From Hirundichthys speculiger (Eukaryota > Chordata > Actinopteri > Beloniformes > Exocoetidae), in contig JAGFBZ010000011.1 of the NCBI GenBank assembly GCA_018398805.1, positions 992,001 to 1,056,000 of the forward strand: DNA of 64,000 nt, given 5' to 3'. This document shows positions 48,401 through 60,739 of this stretch, piece by piece. A program made the translations under genes and the position numbers. The notes beneath the pieces are model-generated. The model was not told where the DNA came from and searched no databases. It saw only the letters and a list, made by a program, of their open reading frames with translations. Numbering within the stretch: position 1 is the stretch's first letter; every line of letters begins with the position of its first letter.

Positions 48401-49371
48401 GAACAGTTGGAGAAAATTACACTATATTTACTATCAACTAATTTCATTAAAATTATCATTTAATGTTAATAAGTTAAATGTTTCTGTTTTAAATTAATAA
48501 TTTATGCAATATCTGAATGCTGTGAGGTGACCTATAATAATTTATAAGAAGTATAGCACATAGAAAGTAATCTAGTGGTGAATAAACAACATAGCATCTC
48601 TTTTTTTTCCCCTTTAATCTGTCATCTGATGCATATTTCAGTCGTGGTTAGGCACAGTTGAGATGTAGACTTTTTCACTCATGATTATGTACTTAATATT
48701 AAGCTTAACATTTCTTTACAGACACAATGTTGATTGTGTTTATACTTGGCAGGTTATCACATCTGATTTTCAACCAAGCTTTGGACCAATATATTCTTTA
48801 GGTAAGTACATATATCAAATAGATTCCTTACTGCCATGTTAATCTTGGAAGTCATGCAATTATCAGTTTAAATTTAACATTAATTTCATCAGTAAACTGC
48901 CAATTGTCCCAAGGGAATGTAATCAAATTTAGGTGTGTGTAAGTGTGTGGCATGTCTCTCAAGGTCTCACCATGGTCATTACCAAAGGATGGGTCAAACT
49001 AAGAATGCTGTGCCTTTTTTAAAAGTGTTCATAAAATCATCAGCAGATTGTCAATAAGGTGTACTCATGATTTTCCAACACCTGTAGTGGTTTAAAGTGC
49101 CTGTACTGTATGATTCTATGTCATTGCTTTTCATATGGGACAGTAACACCATATTAGCATGTTTGAATAGCTTTACTCTCTTTTGGGAAAAGGGATTTTA
49201 ATATTACATTCCCTCACATTAAGTATTTTCAAGGAACAAACTTACAAAGTTTTTTTTTTTTTTTCTGGATGTAAAGTTTTTGGTGATGCTGTGACTGTAA
49301 AACACTTAAAGTAATGTTTGATTAACTGTCTTTTTTTCTTCTCCCCTTTTCTGTATTTGTTTGTCTAGTTT

Positions 49372-51341
49372 ATGTGGCAGTGTAAAGACTGTGGTGCTGA
49401 AGTGTCTCGACGCTCAGAGTTTCTTAAACATTACAGAGAAAGACACAGTCATTTTGGGCGTGGTCATCATATTAAGTGTATACATCCAGATTGTCCATAA
49501 ATCTTTAAGACGTGGAACTCACGTCTTTAAGGAGCATAGCAATGCCTTAAAGCACTCTTGACAAATTTACATTTTCCTGCCAACTGTGTGGCTTTAGTGA
49601 ACTTGGAACTGAGCGTGATTATTTTGTACATGTAAACCATCATCTAAAAAACATTGAGACTGTCAATTGTATGTTTAAAGGCTGTGAATACAAAACCAAC
49701 GTGTATAGTACATTCAAGTCTCACAAAATTTTAGAAGCACAGCTTGCATTCATTTGTGGATTTTAAGGATGGTGTAGTCCGTGGACTTTCTATGGCTGAA
49801 ACTGCAGAGCCTTGTGGTTCAGACAATGAGGAATGCTGTGACAACAGCCAATCTGATGTTGATTTTAATACAACAAAGGATCAGGTAGATATAATTGAAG
49901 CAAAAACTTGCAGCATTATTATTAAAACTAGAAAATATTTTTCATGTGCCAAGTGCTGCAATTGATGAATTCCTGGAAGAGCTTCAGTACTTGTTGAGAA
50001 CAGCATCTCTGTGTAGTACAACAGATGTGATACAAGACATGCTCAGTAGTTACAGCCTGCAAGGTGATCAAACTTTCATTAAAGAACTTGCATCCACTCT
50101 CTGTGTATCTAATCCCATATGCAGGTCAAATGGTAAAGGCTATCCCTTGGCAACATCGTTTAAGCGCAAAAAATACTACAAGGACAATTCCAGAGTTGTA
50201 GAGCCCATAGAATATATATTGGATGAAAAAGGCAAAAGAACACTGCAATATGTTCCAGTATTAAAGGTTCTGCACCAGTTTTTCGCAGACTGTCAGATTC
50301 TTAATAAAGTATTAGACAATAGTCTCACATCAGAGGGAAAAAGGAAGAGAAGTGATATACAGGTCTTACCGAGATGGTTTGTTCTTTAAAGAAAACAACT
50401 TTTTATCAGGAGGCCAATTGAGAGTGTTACTTAATTTGTACGTGGATGGTTTTGAGATTTGTAATCCACTTGGCACATCTTGCGAAAAAATAAAATATCT
50501 GTGCTGTTTATTGGACTCTCAGCAGTTTACCGCCTGACTTCCATTCATTTGGCTTTACTGTGCAGGTCTGAAGACGTCAGGAGTTACGGTTATGAAAAGG
50601 TCCTAGAGCCCTTATTGAGGGGTCTTGTAATTTTAGAAAGTCATGGTATTTTTATTGCACAGCTTGGCGATCTTGTTAAGGGCACAATACAGTGTGTTAT
50701 AGCAGATAATTTGGGAGCACATGGAATTGCTGGATTGACAGAGAATTTTGTAGGTGGATACATTTGCCGCTTTTGTTTGGCCCAGAAGTCTGAAATTTAG
50801 CAGAAAGAAGTGAGTTCAGATGCGTTTACTCTCAGAGGCAATGAGACACATGAAACACATGTTAGTTCAGCACAGGGCAATGTGAAACCATGTTATGGTG
50901 TTAAAAAGCCCCGTGTTCTCTCTGCACATCTTTCTCATTTCAACATTTGCACTGGCTACCCCCCAGATGTTGCACATGACATCTTTGAAGGCTTAGTACC
51001 AGTTGAATTGGCACATTGTCTGAATCATTTAATGTCCAAAAAATATTTCACACTGGGCAGTCTCAATGAGTCCATTTTGAAATTTCCTTACAAATGGACA
51101 GACAAGAGTAATCGTCCACATTCTATTCCAAAAACCTTCATGCAGAACAAAACTATTGGAGGGAACGCTCACGAAAATTGGAGTCTCTTGCGTTTTCTCC
51201 CATTTTTGTTTGGACAGTTAGTCCCCTCAAATGAGCCAGTATGGCAGGTCATTTTGGACCTGAGGGATATTGTGGATTTAGTTGTTGCACCAGTACATAC
51301 TGCGCAATCACACAATGAGATTTTTGCAAAAAAGCTGCAAA
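49372..51341 (+). pseudogene. decayed C2H2 zinc-finger/transposase-like gene
   Basis: The ATG at 49372 follows a polypyrimidine tract and AG acceptor. Four C2H2-like fingers come first: CKDCGAEV..H..H, CIHPDC (then a stop), CQLCGFSE..H..H and CMFKGCEYKT. Next is an acidic linker, then LEELQYLLRTASL, FKRKKYYKDNSRVVEPIEYI and LYVDGFEICNPLGTS. The core follows: VIADNLGAHGIAGL, YICRFC and TGYPPDVAHDIFEGLVPVEL, then IGGNAHENWSLLRFLP. The Asp of ADNLG, the C-x2-C and D-x2-H motifs fit CMC-type transposases. I know highly similar uncharacterised proteins from many fish. Several frame changes (near 49530, 50345, 50500, 50545) and stops at 49500 and 50798 make this copy dead. The last exon stops at a GTAAGC donor; later exons were not found. 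Confidence 0.75.
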
Positions 51342-51402
51342 GTAAGCTCTTCTAACTACCACTTTACATGTAACAGGGATAGAACTGTTCTGCTGCAGAG
51401 TA

Positions 51403-51444
51403 TCTGATCAGGACACTACACAAAAGTGTAGTGTCCTGATCAGA
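51403..51444. repeat. perfect 19-bp hairpin with AAAA loop
   Basis: TCTGATCAGGACACTACAC at 51403-51421 is exactly complementary to 51426-51444. It lies 60 bp after the splice donor of the zinc-finger/transposase-like gene, inside what would be its intron. Confidence 0.95.
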
Positions 51445-52702
51445 GACCTCATGGTTGTGGTTGACAGTATCTGATTAGCAGGTTTCTGGTTCCTTGTGTT
51501 TGATCTCTTTAGTAGAGGCTTTTAAAATTAAAGGTTAAAAGCTAAAACAAGTATTATTGATTATGCACTTTGCAGTTCATAGGTTCTTGTCTTATAGAAG
51601 TATTGTACATGTTGAGAGCAAGTGTTGCCTTCTGTCTTGTCGCATTTCAGGAGACTTTACTTTAACAGGTGTCAAGTTTATTCTTTTTTTAAATGGTTTG
51701 CACAATCAGCAAGATTTTTTTTTTCTTTTGCAAACAGATGAATGTATCTGTTAAAGTTAACAGCGTTGCTATCTATGCACTGTGTATTTTACAGTTTTTC
51801 ATGTTAGAAAAATATTCTTGGGCCATTAGACTTTTTATATTTGTACCACATTAAAGTTGGTTGTCTAAACACATTTTGTGGTCCTGTGTGATGTATGAAA
51901 ACCAAAAGTATATCATTAGAATAAACTTAATAAAAATAGTATTTAAACAATTTAATTTGATTTGAAAGTGCACAAAAGAATTTAAAAAAGGATACTTAAT
52001 TTACTTAAGTACATTTAAAATGGGTTTAATTGGATTTACTAAGGAAATTTGAGTAAAATCTACTCAAAATAGTTGAGGAGTTACATAATATAATTTATTT
52101 CAATTTACTTAAAAATTATTAGTTCATTCAACATAATAAAAATATCTAGCTTTAGATAAAACTTTTGTGCAACCACTTGACATAATAAAATTATGTTCAT
52201 TCAACACAACATTTTTTTCAGTGCATGAATGAGGTCTTTAAAATAAATTTCAAATAAAGTAATAAGAAAAGCTGTATTTTCTGCTCCTAGATGTTGCATG
52301 TCCATTGAGGACTGACATCTCAAACCAGCTTAAGTGAACTGCACCAACAGGACAAACACTGTTTGCTGAGTTTGTCAGTTCTAACAGAACTAAACAGCTT
52401 AGATGTGAAAAAGAAAACACACACACACATAGCAGATCAAATCTTTTAGTCACCTTGCAGCTTTCGACTACCAGCATTCTCAGATTTTTACTCACATGGC
52501 AGACACGTCCTCCCATGATGCATCTGAGGGAGACTGTACCTGTGAAAAACCATCACTGATAATGGACACACAGCTGTTTCAGTTTTATTCTTTTCTAAAA
52601 TGATCAAATTCTTACCATTGTTACCTTCATCAATATAATTAGATAGCCCGAGCTCTGAAAATCCTGTTTAATCCTACCTAATGTTCAACTTCACAGTTCA
52701 CT
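51445..52702. other. 3' region of the CMC-like unit and unassigned sequence
   Basis: AT-rich. AATAAA-like motifs lie near 51921 and 51930. After the CACTA-type terminus at 52223 come about 480 bp without recognised features. Confidence 0.4.
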
Positions 52703-53362
52703 CAGTGCGTTTACATGGGAAGTTTAATTCCTCTTTAATTCAGAATTAAAATTAAATCCGAATAAAAATTACCATGTAAACACCTAATTCTGAATGAAAA
52801 TGTCCATCCCGAATTAAACTTAATTCCGAATAAGTGGCTGGTTTATTCTGATTTTAAATTCGAATAGAATAATTCCGCTGTCATGTATACACTCATTCCA
52901 CTTTAAATTAATTCCGGTCTTTCTGCGCATGCTCGTTCCCTTGCCCGTCTGTCGCGACTACGCTTATATTCCGCGCTGGGCTTGTTTTTGAAACAAAGTT
53001 TCAAGATGGCAGCACGCAGTAAACTGTGGTATGATGTTGCTTCAAAAATAAAATCAAAACAAATCCAAAAAGGATGCTAATAATGTAGTCCTCCATGTTG
53101 TTTCTAATTGAGTAAGTTTGTTTTCTTCTGGTAGACGTACATACGTAAAGACGTCCGCCCCCCCTATCCAATCAGAACCCTTCCCAACCCCCAGACCTGA
53201 AGCGGAATTGGATAAAGCCGATCAAACATGTTTTCCATGTAAACCTCAATTCAGAATTACTATTTCCATGTTAACTCGAAGGAAAAAAGTTAAATTCGGA
53301 ATTTTTTTAATTCGGAAATAATTAATTCCAAATTAAAAAACATCATGTAACCGTGGCCACTG
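52703..53362. mobile_element. large terminal-inverted-repeat element with AATTC-rich arms
   Basis: The left end CAGTGCGTTTACATG and the complement of the right end (CAGTGGCCACGGTTACATG) are inverted. Both arms are packed with TTCGGAATTAA/AATTCCGAAT motifs and CATGTAAAC. The middle carries CTGCGCATGCTCG, CGCGACTACG and AAGATGGCAGC. About 660 bp, non-coding, probably a fish hAT-like MITE; no clean 8-bp duplication. Confidence 0.65.
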
Positions 53363-55280
53363 TTAACACAGTTTTCAATCTTTTTAGAGCAGTCACTTTC
53401 TAAGCACGAGCAAAGTGTTTCAGTTCAAAGCTTTGATTTTGTTTCTTGGATAAAACACCAGAATGAATGCAGGATTACACAATACCAGGGAAGTTTGAAT
53501 CTGGAGCCAGCAGGAGCTGGATCTCCTCTTTTAGATTAGGAATCATTACAGCTGACAGGTCCTTCTGAAAGGTTATCTTCAGCGTGCCACAAAATGGATT
53601 TGCTTAATCAAATGTGAGTGCATACAATCTGTGTGAGCTCCGGTGTTGGACCAGTTACATTTGATTAGTTACAAAAAAAAACATTTTAATGCAGTGAAGT
53701 GTGAGGACCAGTTTAAAAAGGATGAAAAAGTGAGTTCAATAAGAAAAATAGATGTTAGAGTTGGGATGTTTTTTAAAGCGTTTACTGGGCCTTTAAACAG
53801 GATCCCTGACCAAAAAAAAAAAAAGTTTAAGAAACCTCCTCAGTCCTGACTATGAAATTCAACTGGGCTCATAGAAAGTTGGAATCGCTGCAGTTTATCA
53901 GCACATCTGTTAACTTGTCTTCTGTAATCATTTTCGGATTAAGATGCATCCCATTATAACGTTGCATATTCAAATGCTCAAACACATGGCAGCTCTAATC
54001 AGGAATAATGCATTAATGCCTCGATTTTAACCCTCCGTCTAAACTCATTTACAGGCTGCCATTTTATCTGGCTGCTCCAAATGTACCTGTCCTTATGAGG
54101 CTCATGCCTGGCTCTATTCCTGCCTCAGGTGACTCCCTTCACACAGCTGCAAAAATGTCAAACCCCCCCCTCCCCACCGTTTACTTTCCTTATGAGCATC
54201 TGTTGGCCACCAGTCATGAGCCATACTGCAGCCACGTATGAACAGCTGGCATGTTAAGTGGAAACCAGAAGCAGTAAGATTCTCAAAGGGCCTCGAGTGC
54301 CTTCTATCTGACACAAACTTCTCTGGTGTGGCTTTTTTTCAAAGGTATTCTAGCACCCACAGCTGGCACCGTGACAAAGATCACCAGCAGAGCTCAGGTT
54401 CACTAACGGCTTGATATCTCACATTCACAATGTGGTAACAATGAACTTCCCCTGCTATTTTCATGAGTTTTTTTTTTTTTTTTTTTTTGAAGAAGCAGCA
54501 TGGCACACAGATGGCACAGTTAACGTTTGCATTTGCATGTTTTAAATCACAAGAAGCGCTCATCCCTATTGGTTCTTTCTCGGTACTTTGAACTGCATAT
54601 GTTAGACTTGAATTTTCAAGGAAACAAGCTGAGCTCATCTCAGAGATTGGAGGCGTTTCACCGTATCCTGCAGCAGCCGTGAGTTAGACTGCAGACCTTT
54701 TCTGTTCTTTTTAGAATTTCAGATAATTGTTGGGTTTCATACATGCTGAACCAGCTCTGAAATCAGCTCTGTAATTTCAGTGAACTGGAGCACAACAATC
54801 CATTTGCTGAGGCAAAAAGTTACCATTGTGCAGTTTTAATATTTCTGAACCTCTGGGATAAAGGAAAATTCAAATTACTTCAGCATCTGCACCATGGCAC
54901 AAGGAATGAAGCGATATTTGAAGTAAATGCTCCAATAAAAAGCAAAAACTGAATGGATTTAGGTAACTGTTAGAATTTGAATTAGCTTAAAGATTTTAGT
55001 GCACATTTAGCTGTACAGTTCTTATGTTTTTGATTATCGCGTGAAGCATTTCAAATGAGTACACATGTTTTTTGGTTTTGTTGGGGGTCCCAGTTATATG
55101 GTTTTAATTTGTTTTTACACAAAGGTTTTTATATGAAAGGGGGATATAGAAATCTGTTACATACATATAGATTACTGGATAATTTTATACTTTTGTTTTG
55201 GAAAACATGAATTAATCATGTTTTGAGTGGAAATGGTCAGGATTTGAATTAGCTTAAAGATTTTAGTGCACATTTAGCTG
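53363..55280. other. intergenic, poly-T tract
   Basis: T-run at 54469-54488. A 45-bp phrase (ATTTGAATTAGCTTAAAGATTTTAG..) occurs at about 54974 and again at 55242, a local direct duplication. No gene. Confidence 0.55.
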
Positions 55281-55289
55281 TTAAAGTCT

Positions 55290-55800
55290 CAGGACAGAAT
55301 TATGTTGTTTTTAGGAATGCCTGCTGTTTAGGTTTTTTGTGACCTGAAAGGTGCAATTTATTGTTTACAACTGGGACCCTGACCCTCCAAAAGTTTTGTG
55401 GCTTGCACAGCTAAATGCATTTTGTTTACGATCCTTTCCTCCCGAACCAAGACAACGTAAATGGCACATATATCTGGAACTGTGACGTGTGAAAGCCACA
55501 TACCTACCATCTGGACTCAACAGACAAGACGAGAAAATATCTCGGGGGACGTAACCCCCCCCCCTTCTTCTTCATATAAAAGGAAGAGGAGTTCAAGACT
55601 CAGTGTGCTCTCTCTTCATGTCTGTGTGATATTTAGAGGGTGTACCAACTTGGCCAAAAATATTCTGCACGGCATAATAAAGCTTGTATTAATCTTTGTT
55701 TTTGGTCTCTTCTTGGCACCAGATAAAAGAACGCAATCTGTCTTTTCACAACACAAGGCCACTTTGTCTGCTTTACGAAATGTTCATGGTTTGGTTTCAA
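55290..55800 (+). mobile_element. LTR-like block (TATA box plus polyadenylation signal)
   Basis: A TATA box (ATATAAAAG, 55574-55582) is followed after about 100 bp by AATAAA (55676-55681), with TTGGTCTCTTCTTGG further on. The promoter-to-polyA spacing is that of the U3-R-U5 layout of a retroviral or Gypsy LTR. No gag, pol or env lies alongside, so a solo LTR is the simplest reading. TG/CA ends and a target duplication were not found. Confidence 0.35.
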
Positions 55801-58499
55801 TACATACCTTTCATAAATGTTTGCAGAATGCCAGCCAGTAGATGACAATGTGAAAACAAGTTGTCCTGATTACAGTTGTCAGTTCAGGACAATTTTGGAG
55901 TTGTGTTTGATGTTGCTTTTTTCATTGTCAGCCCCCCCAGCCACCTATTTTCTAAACTAGAATATGGGCACGGATTATTGATGTCTTCAAATAGTTTTAA
56001 CTATCTAATCTGTACATAGAAAAAGATAAGACATAAAAAAAACAAAGATACACTGGATTTACTTTCACTGAATAAGGACCTTGTTTTCAGCATTCTGTAT
56101 TTTTTTGAACCAATGCTGGCACAAAATAAAATAAATTAATTTAAATAAACATGTTTCCAGGTGTAGGGGGAGCTAGTAATTGAATATCAAGATTCATGTC
56201 TGCAGAATCATTTAGTGTAGTTTGCTTCCTAATTTTGTGATATTGGTTTGATAAATCTCTCACAGAAGCATTTACTTATTTAAACAAAAGTCAAGCACTT
56301 TTATTTGCTGTGTACAGAATTATGAAAACATTAGCATTCAGCTGATCAAGCAGCGTGAAAATAGCGGTCATGTCCTTTGTCCACAATTCATTTTCTTTAT
56401 TTCTTCATTTTTTTCCCTGCTATTTCCTTTATTATTATTATTACTATTTCTTGTTTCATACGTAACCTTTCATCAATCTTTTTTACATTATACTTATTAC
56501 TTCCAAACCTCCCTCATTCTTTTTCAATTATTTCCTTTTTCTTCTCTCCCTTTTCCGTTTTTCCACCATTTGTCATTTGTTTTTTTTTCTTCACTCCTCC
56601 TGTATGCCTCCATTTCTCCCTCTTTTCTTTACACCTCCTTTACACATCCTTTTTTTTCCATACCACATTTTTGCTTTTTTTGGCATACAGATGAAACTTT
56701 AATTGCTTTTCAACTCACCTGAGGAAACACGGCGCCAACTGCAGTCAGAACATGAGGATCTATGAGAATGAGTTGGATGAAGCGTCTTTCAGTATCATTT
56801 CTTCCACGTGTCATCTGACATCTTTACTGCAGTGTCACTCCACGGCCCAGCTGTTCTCTGCATGACTGGCTAGAATATGACTCAATATTTTTATATTTTT
56901 GAGAGAATATTTCTTGTATTGCTTTAACTGCAGATTTGACCTTGCTTGGGTACCATTTCTTGACTGACTGTAAATTGTGGTAATACAACTAGAATTTAAC
57001 CCTCTATATAAGCCCTGTATGATGTCAGACAGTCACAGGACCTCATAAACAGTGCAGTGCATTTATTTATTTATTTATTTATTTTAACTTGTGGATGCCC
57101 CTGCAACTTTCAGCTCTAACCATCTTCTGGTTAACCATTAATTCTCAGCCTCTTTGCAGGCTTATATGTGCAAAGGTCAGTTACGCTGCACCTGCTCCTT
57201 TGCACCAGCTCTTGTGCAGAACTGACTTCAGTGTGTGTACAATTATGTATAGTTTCTGAGGCTTTGGTGATATTAATTTTAACCTCATAATTATATTGCG
57301 ATGTTATAACTCTTGGCCTTTCTGTTAGATTGCAATATCACAAAACAGATTAGGTCATTAGGATATTGAAGTTATTAGGATGCCCATTTCTTGCCAGTCT
57401 GATCTAAGTGCTCCTTAACATGTCAGTTCATGTTAATAATTATGATTCTAATACCGACTAAACTTTTGATTAGATGGTCAAGATGACATCGTGTCAGCTT
57501 GTCTTCATATACTTTAAATTCAAATGTAAAAAAGATTCAATAGATGTACTTTGTTACAGTAAGAAAATATTGGGTTGCTTCTGACATACCTTCGTCATAC
57601 CAAAAACAACTAATCAAACTTCTTTCTGCTCACTGTATGTAACCACAATATGACTTGATCACACTTTCACTTAAGTGTGAAGAGCTGAAAATTTCTCCAG
57701 CTTTCTACAGGAGCACCTTACTACCTACTTACATTACACCCTTACAATTTTTCTTATGTTTAAGTCTGGAGGCTACTTCAATCACAAAACCCCTGAGCAG
57801 GCAGAAGATTACACCAGTGGAGCCAAGGACTGGCCTTGCAGTGCCCCTGCAAGGCCAGTGGTGGTACAGACAGACTTATCGTCAAAGATTTTGGTGTGTT
57901 CTTGGTGCATTTAATTCTGAATGGTCATCAGAATTTGTTTTTTTGTTATTTTTTAAATGAAAGAGTTGCACAGGTGGGACTAAATTCAAGTCTTTACACA
58001 CCGTCAAACAGATGTAGACAGTCACTTGCGTGTTTGAGCTTGAGGCATTGAAGTGGCGCAGAACAGAGGTAGCAAAAGGCCCAGAATCAGAAATCAAAAT
58101 AAAACTGCAGAGTGGAGAGATGGATGAAGTACTGGGGAATAGTACTGGTGTACCAGAAAGAGGTACATGTGAGTGGATTGCAGTGAGACCCCCAGCAGGA
58201 TATCAGGAGAGAAGCCAGAATGTATGAATCGCAAAGAAAAAAAATTCAGAAGTCAATACGTAATTTTAGCAAAATGTACACATTTGACTTTTTGCTAAAC
58301 AATTGCACCGTACTCACCGAACAAGGATGGCTTTACGCTGTTAGCAGTGAGAGCTTTTCAGATAGCTGGTCGTGCTGTCCTTCCATGTCGTCCTCTGCCT
58401 GACTCAGAGGCGCACTTCAAACCTTCCATCCCACCTCCGTGCCTTTCGAGCAGGACAGTGATGCATACTGAAGGGGCATCAGGCCGGCCTTGAACAGTA
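55801..58499. other. intergenic with (TTTA)n and a short hairpin
   Basis: (ATTT)n at 57061-57085. A perfect 13-bp stem, ACTGGCCTTGCAG at 57829-57841 against 57847-57859, has a 5-nt loop. Pyrimidine-rich low complexity at 56377-56690. No gene recognised. Confidence 0.55.
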
Positions 58500-58870
58500 A
58501 AAAGGGCTTTCAATAGTGTTTACTGACGTCACACAGCCAGGTACTTTGGCCCAACGTCGCAAAGTCTTTGGGGTTCTTCAGTCTTTTATCCTTCATGTAC
58601 TCCCAATTCAGTAAATCTGTATGCATCCAATCTGCTCTTGCATCCATGAAAAACACACGCATGTGGCATTTTAGCGACTTTAATGGCGATTTCAGCCCCT
58701 GAAAAACTTGCTTTAGAGCAGAATGTAAGTAGCACTCTCACTGCACACTGCGTGTTACAGTGTTTACGATTGAGCCGCTTGACCTACAAAATGGTGGAAC
58801 ACTTGTTGTGACGTCACATGAATGCTGGCTAACGTCATTTTCAAACATGAACTAGGTCTAAATGGGAAAG
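58500..58870. repeat. possible interspersed repeat with TGACGTCA motifs
   Basis: GTTTACTGACGTCACAC near 58518 and TTGTGACGTCACATGAATG near 58806 face each other across 270 bp. TACAAAATGGTGGAACAC and ATGTGGCATTTTAGCGAC lie between. The phrases recall a teleost repeat; termini not resolved. The TGACGTCA palindromes are CRE-like. Confidence 0.3.
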
Positions 58871-59029
58871 TGTGAGGTGTGAGTGCGTGGTGGGGGAAGG
58901 GGGGGCTATCCTGACAAGAGAAAAAGCCTTTATAAGGCAAAAGAAGTACAAACACCAACAGGGCGGCACCATGTTTGCTTTACTCAGACTAGTAAATAAA
59001 CTGTTGAAGAGACCAGACTAATCCCATTT

Positions 59030-59190
59030 TAATCTGCTTCTGACGCTAATTAAGTGATGGCCATATATGAATCAGAGATTTTCCTAATTATTTATGCACG
59101 TGTGGTTGATTTAAAATTCCACCGAGGTTTCCCAGCGGGTAATTTTGTGCTAACACCGTCTAGTGTGAATTCAGATGAGAGGTAAACTCA
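59030..59190. promoter_or_regulatory. candidate conserved non-coding element
   Basis: GACGCTAATTAAGTGATGG, TTTCCTAATTATTTATGC, CAGCGGGTAATTTTGTGC and TTTAAAATTCCACC in an otherwise unrepetitive block. Homeodomain-core-rich and ORF-free; inference only. Confidence 0.3.
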
Positions 59191-60277
59191 CTTATGCAGG
59201 GAAATCATTTTATTCACTCTCCTTAACGTGGCTCCTCTTTAGGAATGTGGCACTACTGACATGTAAAGCGCCAACTAAAGAGAAAACACTGGAAGCCAAA
59301 CACTTTTCTCAGTGGGCTGGGTCGAAGGCCTGGAAGCTGAGAAGTGAGAAATGAAAGAAAAGAGACAAAATAATAAGACTGGCATTAGAGCTGTGCTGGA
59401 CTCAGGTCAGAGTTAGTAATCACAGTGTTTATTTAAAAAAAATATAGTCAATGCAAAACCTCAGTCAAGTCTTCTAAAAAAAATAGCTTATTACTTGTTA
59501 AACACAGCAAAGGGTTTTAAGGAAAAAATGATCAGTGTAAGATTAGTGACAGTGATATAACGTTAGTAATAATTCAACTTTACAGTCTATTTAATGCCTG
59601 GAAGGTCCGTCTGAGACTGCGAGCAGATTACAGAAACATTAGCTTTTTCCCAGAGGCAATTTATCTTGCAGCACAAGTTAAACATTGTGATTAAGTCAGC
59701 AGTCACATATCCAATCAGAGCAATCTGCATGGCACTGAATCAAATTGCCTAAACTCAATTCTGATACATATTCTGATACCTTGTAATTAAGGATGGAAAG
59801 AAAGATAGGATGTTGAAAGTCAGCCTTAATGTGTAAAAACAGAAGACAAGCTTGTTCTCATTTTTACAGCATCCTCTCGCACTACTTCATATTGTGATGC
59901 TGTGGTGCTTCTGCACTGGAACCGTGCGCAGGGTAAAGCGAGTACAGAGTCAATGAATGGATGATGTTCCAGTCTTTTATCCGCCACAGCAGGTCAGAGA
60001 GCGACTCCTCAGGTCTTATTCACCGTGACCCCAAGTAACCAAGTTACCTGCAAGGAGATTCTGAATCCCTGCGGCACTGCCAGATCTCAGGATTGCTGGG
60101 TTTTTTTTTTATAGTTTTTTTTTTTTTTGTGGTCAAAGTTCTGCTTTTATCTCTCTGTGCTGTGTCACCCCTACATCCACGCAGAATCAAAAATCATTTG
60201 GAGAAAACAGAATACCAGGCAGGAGGGAGGTTTGCTACAGTTTTTATAACTGACGGCGATTCAAAGAGAAAAAAAAA
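59191..60277. other. intergenic, nothing recognised
   Basis: No coding motif; T-run near 60112-60129. Confidence 0.5.
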
Positions 60278-60552
60278 ATCTGTGTATGATTTGTTCTTTC
60301 CATTTTCAATTGTCCATCAAAAATTAAAAAATTAAAAAGTGACTTTTTATTTTGTTTTTTGTTTTTTAATCTAACACAAATAATGGGAAAAAAAGCCTGT
60401 TTATTCTATAAACTTCCCTTTTTCATTTTTTTAATTTTTGATTGACAATTGAAAATGGAAAGAACAAATGATACACAGATTATTATTATTCCACAGGACT
60501 GAATTTGTTTTTAATATTTAATTGGTCCAGTTTACGTGACCCCGAAATGGTT
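60278..60552. repeat. palindromic interspersed repeat
   Basis: About 50 bp at 60278-60333 (TCTGTGTATGATTTGTTC..) are the near-perfect complement of 60431-60481, with an AT-rich loop of about 100 bp. The downstream GGACTGAATTTGTTTTTAAT and TTTACGTGACC are shared with 7192-7405. Confidence 0.75.
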
Positions 60553-60739
60553 TTACGCGCAGCAGGTCGGGTTGCATGGCGGCGCTGGAGTTCCCAAGTA
60601 ATTATAAGAAAATATGACTCAAATCTTCTTTCTTTTTTTAATCTAATGTATTTATTTATCTATTTCTGCATTTATGCAGGCTGGTCTCATCGAGATGATG
60701 AGTGTCATTTTCAAGAGAGACCATTACTGGACCAGACAA

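Larger units (their letters stand above)
48720..52223 (+). mobile_element. probable CMC/CACTA-like element or gene derived from one
   Basis: A spliced transcription unit (donor after 48801, acceptor at 49368, second donor after 51341) encodes fingers plus a transposase-like domain. The segment ends at 52223 with AACATTTTTTTCAGTG, whose complement CACTGAAAAAAATG is the kind of terminus carried by fish EnSpm/CACTA elements. The subterminal motif GTTCATTCAACA is repeated at 52122-52133 and 52195-52206. No matching CACTG terminus was found upstream, so the left edge is uncertain and the terminus could belong to a separate non-autonomous copy. Confidence 0.45.

Noticed and set aside
56377..56694. 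Plus-strand ORF of 105 codons, Phe/Leu-rich
   Set aside because: Pyrimidine-rich low-complexity DNA mimicking a membrane protein.
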